From the NCBI GenBank assembly GCA_003233255.1, contig QILH01000161.1, forward strand, positions 1 through 13,847: a stretch of DNA of 13,847 nt, given 5' to 3'. The stretch's first letter is position 1. Every line of letters begins with the position of its first letter. The notes below the pieces were generated by a model that saw only the letters and a list, made by a program, of their open reading frames with translations, did no database searches and had not been told where the DNA came from. Shown piece after piece: positions 1-5,798 of this stretch. Made by a program: the position numbers and the translations under genes. This stretch comes from Gammaproteobacteria bacterium. Its GTDB lineage: Bacteria > Pseudomonadota > Gammaproteobacteria > UBA6429 > Thiohalophilaceae.

Positions 1-434
1 TTACCTGCATTTTTAGGCAAAGCAGAGCATTTAAGAATGCTATTGAAGGCCTGGCCATCCCAACAGGTTGCTCCGTTAATATAAGAAACTCTATAACTAG
101 TACGCAAAGTAGTCTTTGGTCTATCCTTTATTTCCCATAATACCTGCACGTCATAAATCTGAGTCCGAAAAACTGGAACAATTTTGAAACGAACATTAAC
201 GTAACTTTCAACCTTTTCAAAATCCGCTTTTATCCTTCCAGAAAGAGCGCTTGTTGCTGCCCCAGATGAAGAAAAATAGTATATCCCCTCATAGGAAAAT
301 ACATATACTCCCCCCGCTCTATTTTCTAAAGCATTCGCATACTGCGAAACAAACAAAAGCGGAATAATGACAAATGAGATTCGTAATGAACGAGATAAAA
401 CCGAAAACACAGCCGAAGCTTTTCCTAAGCACAT
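1..434 (-). CDS. Secreted hypothetical protein, N-terminal part only
   Basis: I do not recognise this protein. An open frame begins at ATG 434 on the minus strand and stays open to the window edge (144 codons), so the C-terminus is missing. About 20 residues in, a hydrophobic stretch (SFVIIPLLFVSQYANA) ends in an Ala-Asn-Ala motif, a good signal-peptidase I site, with the mature chain starting near Leu38. The mature part begins with a Gly-Val-Tyr-Val-Phe segment, then is rich in aromatic and polar residues, and has two cysteines near the visible end (in ATCWDG and LKCSAL) that could form a disulfide in the periplasm or outside the cell. A strong purine-rich ribosome site (GGAGGGGA) lies just before the ATG and supports this start. 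Codons are AT-richer than those of the housekeeping genes at 2071-13847. That it is a real exported protein is fairly likely; its function is unknown. Confidence 0.6.
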   Translation of the reverse strand, partial: MCLGKASAVFSVLSRSLRISFVIIPLLFVSQYANALENRAGGVYVFSYEGIYYFSSSGAATSALSGRIKADFEKVESYVNVRFKIVPVFRTQIYDVQVLWEIKDRPKTTLRTSYRVSYINGATCWDGQAFNSILKCSALPKNAG

Positions 435-849
435 GAGACGTCCCCTCCCTCTTTTTAATTAAGAGGCCAGATAAAATAAATACAATTTACGTTGAATATT
501 TCAGGGGGGTATATAAAGCGTAAATTTATTAATTATTAAAAACACACCAAATATTGCTGGGAACTCTATCAATTTCGAATAGAGATTTCAAGGAACCGGC
601 GCTAAATCGAAAAAAATTTTACAAATTAATTAGGGTGTTTTGTAAATTATTTGCCGTTTTTCGGAATATGGCATTGTTAAATATGTGGACTCCCCTTTCT
701 AATTGTATAAGAGTCCAATTTATAAAATAATAAAAAAGCCAGTAACCACCAGGAAGAAATCCTGTTGTTACTGGCCTGACCAGGATTAAATACCGTGTTA
801 AAAATTCACGGAATATTAACCGTAAAGTCTTCCACTTCATCGTAGCTAA
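435..849. other. AT-rich stretch without a gene
   Basis: I see no convincing protein gene here. The longest minus-strand open frame (619-858, 79 codons) runs straight through an intrinsic terminator hairpin and has no ribosome site or recognisable domain, so I treat it as chance. The stretch holds the ribosome site and presumably the promoter of the secreted protein that starts at 434. It also holds short inverted repeats: CTCTAT/ATAGAG (564-584), TTTACAAA/TTTGTAAA (618-646) and CCGTG/CACGG (793-811). The terminator at 720-775 is listed separately. Confidence 0.5.
720..775 (-). terminator. Rho-independent terminator, minus strand
   Basis: The arms GCCAGTAAC (738-746) and GTTACTGGC (767-775) pair perfectly. 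The stem continues inward, with one bulge, through AGGA/TCCT to a loop of about 5 bases. Read on the minus strand, the stem is followed by TTTTTTATTATTTT, the U-tract expected of an intrinsic terminator; the plus-strand side has no T-run. No clear minus-strand gene ends just before it. The nearest is the GNAT toxin gene, whose stop lies 311 bases upstream, so it may end the toxin-antitoxin transcript or an unrecognised small RNA. Confidence 0.7.
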
Positions 850-1059
850 ACGTATCACAACCTTAAAAAAAATGGCTACAAGCTTTTAAACGATGCAGGC
901 TTTAGACGCAGTTTACGCACTTTTGGAATTGAGGCGCTGGAGCTGAACGATCCGGCGAAGGCCAAACACACCGAGGTGACGCAACGTTTTCGTTTAGGGC
1001 TGGTAACCTCTACGGGGCAACGCCGGCCCACCCGGGTTGAGTATTTAATCGCGGTCTGA
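850..1059 (+). pseudogene. Coding remnant, possibly from a nucleotidyltransferase-type (AbiEii-like) protein
   Basis: A plus-strand frame is open from just after TAA 847-849 to TGA 1057-1059, with no ATG and no ribosome site. Its codons look coding, giving segments such as GFRRSLRTFGIEALELND and TEVTQRFRLGLVTSTG and ending in RPTRVEYLIAV. The segment TQRFRLGL...RVE resembles what I remember of the C-terminal half of some AbiEii-type nucleotidyltransferase toxins, where a Ser-Arg-Arg follows the VE. Here the in-frame end departs from that, but a +1-type shift near 1046-1049 would give Ser-Arg-Ser and keep the frame open past the stop, which suggests a frameshift. The family call is weak, from memory and short similarity; that it is a decayed gene fragment is more secure. 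It lies beside the toxin-antitoxin operon in the accessory patch. Confidence 0.35.
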
Positions 1060-1086
1060 GCCAGCTCTTACAGAAAGCGCTGACAT

Positions 1087-1620
1087 CTATGTATTAAAAA
1101 GTGGGGCAACCGCCTTCATCGGAAAAAACATCCTGACTCGCCCATTATTTGCACATAAAACGTCGAAACCATACTTCAGATAAAACGTTTTCGCTTTATC
1201 ATTTAAACAATCTACAACGATCGCATAGGCTTTGATGTGGGCATTGATTTTCCATAAATATTCAAGCGCCTTGATCAAGGTGATCTTACCCAGCCCTTGC
1301 CCATGATATTCTGAATGCACAGCCAACTGTGCAATTAAAAAAACGGGCACGGGGTCTTTAGGTAATTTTTTTGCTACCGTATCCGGTAGCGTTTCTCGAC
1401 TAATTGAACCTGGTGCAATGGTATAGAAGGCACAAATCGGATATTTACCAGAGGGAAGTGGATTAGCGGTAGAAAGCAGCATCGTTCTGCTCACTCCCAC
1501 TTCCATATGTTTCGCGGCGTATTGCTGAAGAAACGTGTTGAGTTCGACCTCACCACAATCAAATGACGTTCTGTCATGTATCGTTTTATCTAGTTCGACA
1601 AATCCTTTGCTCCAGCTCAC
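1087..1620 (-). CDS. GNAT-family acetyltransferase toxin of a type II toxin-antitoxin pair (TacT-like)
   Basis: This 177-residue single-domain GNAT protein resembles TacT/AtaT-type toxins, which use acetyl-CoA to acetylate the amino group of aminoacyl-tRNA and so block translation. Visible features are the family's N-terminal FDCGEVELNTFL segment (about residues 20-31), the acetyl-CoA pyrophosphate loop HGQGLGK (106-112) following the beta strand FLIAQLAV, and the late Phe-Tyr (Y147) where the conserved tyrosine of these toxins is expected. The length is typical and complete, so it looks active. The start is GTG at 1620, whose GTGA overlaps the antitoxin stop codon by 4 bases; translational coupling with antitoxin first is the usual order. 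The family call is secure; the exact tRNA target cannot be read from the sequence. Confidence 0.9.
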   Translation of the reverse strand: MSWSKGFVELDKTIHDRTSFDCGEVELNTFLQQYAAKHMEVGVSRTMLLSTANPLPSGKYPICAFYTIAPGSISRETLPDTVAKKLPKDPVPVFLIAQLAVHSEYHGQGLGKITLIKALEYLWKINAHIKAYAIVVDCLNDKAKTFYLKYGFDVLCANNGRVRMFFPMKAVAPLFNT

Positions 1621-1886
1621 CTAATATCCTGATCTTTGGTAAATGCCGCGGCTTCTCGCAAAGCTGCGTTCGGATTTTGTGTTTGCTCACATGCTGTCAT
1701 AAACCGATCAAAGGCATCCTCTTTGACTGTGATAGTTTCGTGCGCCGCAATGACCTCGGTCGCATCCTGATCCATCAAGCGAACGACATATTCTGTCAGA
1801 CTCTTCATACCCAGCAACGCCGAAGCCTTCTCAGCCTTAGCCTTAATCTCTTCATCAAGCCGCATATCAAAACGCGTTGTTGCCAT
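1617..1886 (-). CDS. DUF1778 ribbon-helix-helix antitoxin (TacA-like)
   Basis: This 89-residue antitoxin should neutralise the GNAT toxin encoded immediately downstream and repress their shared promoter. The N-terminal 45 residues form a ribbon-helix-helix DNA-binding unit: strand ATTRFDMRLDEE, then helices around KAKAEKASALLG and SLTEYVVRLM. The C-terminal part (ITVKEDAFDRFMTACE and after) is the family's toxin-wrapping extension, with the usual Phe in the DAFDRF segment. ATG 1886 is preceded by AGGAG at 7-base spacing, so the start is secure. A near-consensus promoter and two palindromes lie just upstream, matching autoregulation by a dimeric RHH repressor. DUF1778 with a GNAT partner is a well-established toxin-antitoxin family. 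Confidence 0.92.
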   Translation of the reverse strand: MATTRFDMRLDEEIKAKAEKASALLGMKSLTEYVVRLMDQDATEVIAAHETITVKEDAFDRFMTACEQTQNPNAALREAAAFTKDQDIR

Positions 1887-1910
1887 ATCGATTCTCCTGT
1901 TTCACATTCT

Positions 1911-1994
1911 ATATGTACGGAATATTTCCGTACATATAAGCTTAATATAGGTGAGAACCCTTATATTATCAACTAGTACGGAATTAATCCGTAC
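1911..1994 (-). promoter_or_regulatory. Toxin-antitoxin promoter with two flanking palindromic operators
   Basis: On the minus strand, TTGATA (1972-1967) is followed after exactly 17 bases by TATATT (1949-1944), a near-consensus sigma-70 promoter placing the start near 1937. A perfect 12-base inverted repeat, ATATGTACGGAA with a 3-base spacer (1911-1937), covers the predicted start site. A second palindrome with arms GTACGGA/TCCGTAC (1976-1994) abuts the -35 box. The shared GTACGGA half-site and the placement on both sides of the promoter suggest cooperative repression by the RHH antitoxin, with or without bound toxin. Promoter and repeats are seen directly; the repressor's identity is inferred. 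Confidence 0.75.
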
Positions 1995-2070
1995 ATATAA
2001 TAATAATCTAATTTATTTATTACATTCAATCCGTTATGAGAACCATTCCTTTCGCAAAGAGGATAATGAA

Positions 2071-2394
2071 TCAGGAATCGTGTATGGGCAGCAGTTCGTG
2101 CAATTCACTCAGCTTTGCGATCTGCATGAGCTGTTCCGGCAGGTGTTCGAATTCGAGTTTGAATTTTTTTTGCTGGGCGGTTCGCAGCCAGTCGATCAAT
2201 AAGGCTAAGCCGGCGCTGTCGGCGCGTTTTACCCTGGCGAGGTTTATTTTTACGTCGCCGTGCATGGTGTTGATCAATGCCTGACTGTTTCGCGCCACGG
2301 CGGGTACGGTTTGCATGGTCAGTTCGCCCGAGAGGGAAAACTGCTGTGCGTCAAGTTGTTCGAGTGTGGCGGATTTGGTCTTTTCGTCGGGCAT
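2071..2394 (-). CDS. mlaB: MlaB, STAS-domain subunit of the Mla phospholipid ABC transporter
   Basis: MlaB is a small cytoplasmic STAS protein that binds the ATPase MlaF and stabilises the MlaFEDB complex in the inner membrane. The 107-residue chain has the STAS pattern: strand FSLSGELTM (19-27), helix around residues 30-44, strand VKINLARV (48-55), then the anti-sigma-antagonist-like DSAGLALLIDWL (59-70), with Ser60 at the position of the conserved Thr/Ser in E. coli MlaB. It is the last gene of the mla operon here. It follows mlaD directly, 68 bases downstream, where mlaC would normally intervene. The ribosome site before ATG 2394 is weak, and no other start codon fits before the upstream in-frame stop. 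Confidence 0.88.
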   Translation of the reverse strand: MPDEKTKSATLEQLDAQQFSLSGELTMQTVPAVARNSQALINTMHGDVKINLARVKRADSAGLALLIDWLRTAQQKKFKLEFEHLPEQLMQIAKLSELHELLPIHDS

Positions 2395-2462
2395 TTTATT
2401 TCGTGTCCACGTTGTGTTGCGCTCGGTTTAAATTTAATTCTGTTTTACCAAAGCCCAATTTA

Positions 2463-3035
2463 TCAAGGATGTTCTTCGGGCTCGTCTTTTTTGCTGTCAC
2501 TCGATCCCATTTGCGATACGAACTGGGCGATCAATTTCTCAAGGACTAACGATCCCTGGGTGAATTCGATGGTCGTGCCTTGTGCCAAATATTGTGGCCC
2601 GCATTCCAGGCCCTGGGTATCCGGTGCGCGCCCTTCGAGTTCTGCTGCCAGTTTCTCGTCTTCACACTGGTCATCAACCGACCCCGGTAACAGTCCCACG
2701 TATTTTTCACCCAGTAAACCGGCGGTGTAGATATTGGCTGAAGTTTTAATGGGCAGCTTCGAATATTGATTTTCGATCTTCATTTTAACCACCGCTTTGA
2801 AGGTCTGTTCATCAAAACTGATGTTAGTAACGCGGCCCAGGGTCACACCGGCCATCACCACCGGTGAACGCACCTTTAAGCCGCTGGCATCGGTGAAACG
2901 TGCTTCCACTTCAAAACCTTCATCGCCGCTGTAGGTACTCAGGTTACTCACTTGCATCGCCAGCATAAACAACGATGCCGAACCGATGACGATAAAAATG
3001 CCGACTAGTAATTCTGTGGTACGTGTAGTCATCAT
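2463..3035 (-). CDS. mlaD: MlaD, MCE-domain periplasmic substrate-binding subunit of the Mla transporter
   Basis: MlaD is anchored by one transmembrane helix and forms a hexameric ring on the periplasmic face of MlaFE, through which phospholipid passes. The 190-residue chain starts with a helix (about 8-29, ELLVGIFIVIGSASLFMLAM). The MCE domain follows (about 40-160), with family hallmarks such as ASGLKVRSPVVMAGVTLGRV (50-69) and TAGLLGEKYVGL (104-115), then the C-terminal helix SLVLEKLIAQF and a charged tail. Compared with E. coli MlaD as I recall it, the loop after GLLGE is about 20 residues longer and contains Cys124 and Cys145, which could form a disulfide. Two ATG codons are adjacent (3035 and 3032); either could start. 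The gene begins 2 bases after the mlaE stop, showing tight coupling. Confidence 0.93.
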   Translation of the reverse strand: MMTTRTTELLVGIFIVIGSASLFMLAMQVSNLSTYSGDEGFEVEARFTDASGLKVRSPVVMAGVTLGRVTNISFDEQTFKAVVKMKIENQYSKLPIKTSANIYTAGLLGEKYVGLLPGSVDDQCEDEKLAAELEGRAPDTQGLECGPQYLAQGTTIEFTQGSLVLEKLIAQFVSQMGSSDSKKDEPEEHP

Positions 3036-3037
3036 AA

Positions 3038-3820
3038 TCAGGACTCTCCAAACATTAATGCAGTCAAAATAAAATCTAAGGCTAATATCGCCAGGGCCGA
3101 ATGAACGACGGTTCGAGTGGTGGCACGACTCACCCCTTCGGAGGTGGGGATCGCATCATGACCTTCGAACACCGCGATCCAGGTGACCACGACGCCAAAG
3201 GCAAAACTCTTGATCACGCCGTTGATAATATCACCCTCGTAATCGACGTTGGCCTGCATCTGTGACCAGTAGGCGCCTTCATCAACGCCGAGTAAACCGA
3301 CCCCAACAAAATAACCGCCGTTGACACCCACCGCACTGAAGATCGCAGCCAGAAATGGCATCGAGATAAAACCAGCCAGAAAACGCGGTGCCAGTACGCG
3401 GCGAATGGGATCGACCGCCATCATCTCCATCGCCGAAAGTTGTTCGGTGGCTTTCATTAATCCGATCTCGGCGGTTAAGGCCGAGCCGGCACGTCCGGCA
3501 AATAATAACGCGGTGACCACCGGGCCGAGTTCGCGCACCAGCGATAAGGCCACAACCACGCCCAACGATTCTTCGGCGCCGAATTTAACCAACGTGTTAT
3601 AACCCTGCAGGCCCAACACCATGCCAACGAATAAACCGGACACCAAAATGATCACAAACGACAAAACACCGACTGAAAAAACCTGCTGAATAATTAAGCT
3701 GGGGCGTAAAAACAGGCCCGGTATGCCAATGAGAATATGGGCAAACAAAATATTGCCCCGGCCCAGGCGCTGGAAAAAATCCAGTCCCTTATGGCCTAAG
3801 TTTTCTATCGAGTTGCGCAT
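3038..3820 (-). CDS. mlaE: MlaE, permease subunit of the Mla phospholipid ABC transporter
   Basis: MlaE is the inner-membrane permease of the MlaFEDB complex and dimerises to form the lipid pocket under the MlaD ring. At 260 residues it has the family's usual length. It contains the MlaE signature block VVALSLVRELGPVVTALLFA (about 88-107), then GRAGSALTAEIGLMKATEQL, the cytoplasmic coupling helix region that contacts MlaF, then PRFLAGFISMPFLAAIF. About five hydrophobic segments are visible, starting near residue 25. The gene sits 14 bases after mlaF and 2 bases before mlaD in the same operon. It shows no internal damage. Confidence 0.95.
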   Translation of the reverse strand: MRNSIENLGHKGLDFFQRLGRGNILFAHILIGIPGLFLRPSLIIQQVFSVGVLSFVIILVSGLFVGMVLGLQGYNTLVKFGAEESLGVVVALSLVRELGPVVTALLFAGRAGSALTAEIGLMKATEQLSAMEMMAVDPIRRVLAPRFLAGFISMPFLAAIFSAVGVNGGYFVGVGLLGVDEGAYWSQMQANVDYEGDIINGVIKSFAFGVVVTWIAVFEGHDAIPTSEGVSRATTRTVVHSALAILALDFILTALMFGES

Positions 3821-3834
3821 GTTTTAAAAAATTC

Positions 3835-4650
3835 CTATTTCGCCAGCCCCGATAACAAATCGGTCATGTAATCATTGGCCGGATAATGAAACGGCACCGG
3901 CCCATCATCGCGTCCCTGTAAAAACTGTTGCGCCCATTCCGAACTCGAATTATTGAGTTCGTCAGCGGTACCCTGCCCCACCACTTTGCCATCGGACAAT
4001 AGATAAATATAATCGGCGATGCTGCTGGTCTCGGCGATGTCGTGCGAGACGATGATGCTGGTTAAGCCAAGGGCATCGTTGAGCGCGCGGATCAAACGAA
4101 CCAGCACGCCCATTGATATTGGATCCTGACCGGTAAACGGTTCGTCGTACATTAACAATTTGGGATCCAGTGCAATCGCACGCGCCAGCGCAACCCGTCG
4201 CGCCATGCCACCGGACAATTCGGTGGTCATCATGTCACGTGCGCCGCGCAGACCGACCGCATGCAGTTTCATTAACACCAGATCGCGAATCATTGACTCG
4301 GATAAATCGGTATGTTCGCGCAAAGGGAAGGCGACATTATCAAACACATTCAGGTCGGTGAGCAGTGCGCCGTTTTGAAATAACAGGCCCATGCTTTTGC
4401 GCAGTTGATATAACGGGCGGTGACGCAAACGTTCAATGTGGTGACCGTCGACATGCACCGACCCCGATGAGGGCTTTAACTGACCGCCGATCAAACGCAA
4501 CAGGGTGGTTTTACCGGTGCCACTCGGGCCCATGATCGCAGTGATCTTGCCGCGCTGGATATCCAGATCGATGCCATCAAAAATCTTGCGCGAACCGCGA
4601 GAAAAATGCAGGTCCCGAACTTTAACTAAAATGTCAGCTTGCTCTGTCAT
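3835..4650 (-). CDS. mlaF: MlaF, ATPase subunit of the Mla phospholipid ABC transporter
   Basis: MlaF is the cytoplasmic ATPase that powers phospholipid transport between the inner membrane and the periplasm. The ATP site is complete: Walker A GPSGTGKT (41-48), Q-loop Gln92, signature LSGGM (145-149), Walker B LLMYDEP with Glu170, and H-loop His203. The C-terminal tail, ending near GPVPFHYPANDYMTDLLSG, matches the MlaF-specific extension, which in E. coli contacts the neighbouring subunit and MlaB; this separates it from other ABC ATPases. At 271 residues it is full length. It is the first gene of the minus-strand mla operon, so the operon promoter should lie in or beyond 4651-4721 or read through from the DUF72-like gene. 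I see no clear promoter there. Confidence 0.96.
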   Translation of the reverse strand: MTEQADILVKVRDLHFSRGSRKIFDGIDLDIQRGKITAIMGPSGTGKTTLLRLIGGQLKPSSGSVHVDGHHIERLRHRPLYQLRKSMGLLFQNGALLTDLNVFDNVAFPLREHTDLSESMIRDLVLMKLHAVGLRGARDMMTTELSGGMARRVALARAIALDPKLLMYDEPFTGQDPISMGVLVRLIRALNDALGLTSIIVSHDIAETSSIADYIYLLSDGKVVGQGTADELNNSSSEWAQQFLQGRDDGPVPFHYPANDYMTDLLSGLAK

Positions 4651-4721
4651 GAATTGTTATTATTTACCGTTATTCTCATTTGTATTATTTCGTGGCTGCT
4701 CAAAAATAAACCATTTTATTG

Positions 4722-5399
4722 TTATAACAAGTCAAGAATGATACCCGCATTGGTCAAAAGTTTCATATCGGGCGGGGCTCCATCGACAATTAATATCAAA
4801 CGGCGTTCGTTATCACTCGTCGCCATCATGGTTTCCAGTAATAACCTGAGTTCTTTTGGCTCCCGATCCCGCGCGATGCGGCAGATGCCCACCTCACCGG
4901 ACTGAATATCATCCTGGCTGCCCTGCTCACCATTCCAGCAAACACCGTAGTCCCGCTCTGGTAACCGGGTCGTGAGTTCAGCAATAAAGGCGGCACGTAA
5001 CTCAGGAGCCAGATCGAAGCTGATTTTCTGCTGCCCGGCTATTCTTATTATATAGTCCCATTCAAACTCGCTGGGCATGGCAGTGATCGGTACCAGTACC
5101 GCTGCGACCCGATCCCCGAGCGCCTCAATGCCTTCGAGAGCTTGCTGGTAATCGCTCTGTTTCGCACCCGGCGTCGGCCATTCACACACAAATATCAGCG
5201 CGTCATCACTTTCATCCAGCCATTCGGTATACTGTTCGGATTTAGACGACCAGTAACTGGAGGGCACGACGACCACCGGATATTCATTTCCATAGTAGCC
5301 AATCTTCCATTCAACGGGCAAATCCTCGGGGTAAAATACATCATCCCAATGCGGATGCTGCCAGCCATAGGCCCCGATTAAAATGATATGTTCGCTCAA
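4722..5399 (-). CDS. Uncharacterised protein with a DUF72-like N-terminus
   Basis: The function is unknown. The first 45 residues (ILIGAYGWQHPHWDDVFYPE, then LPVEWKIGYYGNEYPVVVVP) follow the opening of DUF72 TIM-barrel proteins, whose pattern is IGTSGW, HW, FYP, LP, YY and then a short strand. After this the similarity to DUF72 as I know it fades: a strand LIFVCEWP is recognisable, but the usual C-terminal motifs are not. The chain ends with alternating strands and helices (RRLILIVDGAPPDMKLLTNAGIILDLL). I favour TTG 5399 as start (225 residues), because AAGG lies 9 bases upstream and the conserved block follows at once. An in-frame ATG at 5456 would add 19 unlikely residues and has no ribosome site. 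It ends 71 bases before mlaF in the same direction and could be co-transcribed with the mla operon. Confidence 0.75.
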   Translation of the reverse strand: MSEHIILIGAYGWQHPHWDDVFYPEDLPVEWKIGYYGNEYPVVVVPSSYWSSKSEQYTEWLDESDDALIFVCEWPTPGAKQSDYQQALEGIEALGDRVAAVLVPITAMPSEFEWDYIIRIAGQQKISFDLAPELRAAFIAELTTRLPERDYGVCWNGEQGSQDDIQSGEVGICRIARDREPKELRLLLETMMATSDNERRLILIVDGAPPDMKLLTNAGIILDLL

Positions 5400-5418
5400 T
5401 CTGACCTGCCTTCTCGTG

Positions 5419-5432
5419 TATGATGCATCATA
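5419..5432 (-). promoter_or_regulatory. Perfect 14-base palindrome with a possible -10 box upstream of the DUF72-like gene
   Basis: TATGATGCATCATA is a perfect palindrome 20-33 bases upstream of the favoured TTG start at 5399. On the minus strand its first half, TATGAT, is a good -10 hexamer, but the -35 region 17 bases before it is poor (TGGTAC). If this is the promoter, transcription starts near 5420, giving a short leader and excluding the ATG at 5456. A regulator binding the palindrome would block the polymerase. This is inference from pattern alone. Confidence 0.3.
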
Positions 5433-5525
5433 ATTATGTGCGTCATACTGTACCATGGCCGGGCAGGATATCCACTCATGCTGAATCCTGGCTGAACAGC
5501 TGAAAAAAATAAGGGTTCATTAACC

Positions 5526-5711
5526 ATGGGTGATGTAGTACGCTTTAAAAAACCCAAACTAAAAGAAAAACACAAAGGCAAGACCTTGTGCCGCAGTGGT
5601 TTTCACAAGTGGGCGGTGGACAAGAGCAAACCCTTCGCGGTTAAACAAGGGAAACTACTCAGCGTTTACAAATGCCAGCGCTGCGGAAAAATTAAAACCA
5701 CCGAAGAATAG
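5526..5711 (+). CDS. Small conserved Cys/His protein, likely zinc-binding
   Basis: This 61-residue basic protein has the pattern Cys22, His27, Cys50-x2-Cys53-Gly (the last from YKCQRCGK), which could form a zinc ribbon. The first half is lysine-rich (RFKKPKLKEKHKGK), followed by LCRSGFHKW and then a strand QGKLLSVYKC. From memory, similar short proteins with a GKTLCR-GFHKW block and a CxRCGK end occur in many gammaproteobacteria, but I know of no assigned function. The high charge and zinc knuckle would suit binding of nucleic acid or ribosome, which is only a guess. AAGGG lies about 11 bases upstream of the ATG. It is divergent from the DUF72-like gene and 87 bases upstream of mlaA. Confidence 0.75.
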   Translation: MGDVVRFKKPKLKEKHKGKTLCRSGFHKWAVDKSKPFAVKQGKLLSVYKCQRCGKIKTTEE

Positions 5712-5725
5712 ACTGGCAAAATAAA

Positions 5726-5762
5726 TTGGGCAAAACATTCCCGACGGGTAAATTACTTTACC
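5726..5762 (+). promoter_or_regulatory. Possible mlaA promoter with overlapping inverted repeat
   Basis: TTGGGC (5726-5731) and TAAATT (5749-5754) are separated by 17 bases, a fair sigma-70 promoter about 40 bases upstream of the mlaA ATG. The inverted repeat GGTAAA-TTAC-TTTACC (5747-5762) overlaps the -10 box and predicted start, so it could be an operator. It has no T-run and is not a good terminator. Prediction from pattern only. Confidence 0.35.
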
Positions 5763-5798
5763 TGTACAACACGGATAAACTAAAAACGATTATAAACA

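Noticed and set aside
619..858. 79-codon minus-strand open frame
   Set aside because: It contains the intrinsic terminator stem and T-run at 720-775, has no ribosome site and shows no family features.
1563..1976. 137-codon plus-strand open frame
   Set aside because: It lies antisense to the clearly real antitoxin gene and its promoter; the composition is that of a shadow frame.
2000..2070. Possible terminator between mlaB and the toxin-antitoxin promoter
   Set aside because: Only a weak bulged stem (around CTTT-GCG-AAAG) is present, with no T-run after it on the minus strand.
2260..2730. 156-codon plus-strand open frame spanning the mlaB-mlaD junction, considered as a possible replacement for mlaC
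   Set aside because: It is on the wrong strand, antisense to mlaB and mlaD, and has no signal peptide or MlaC features.
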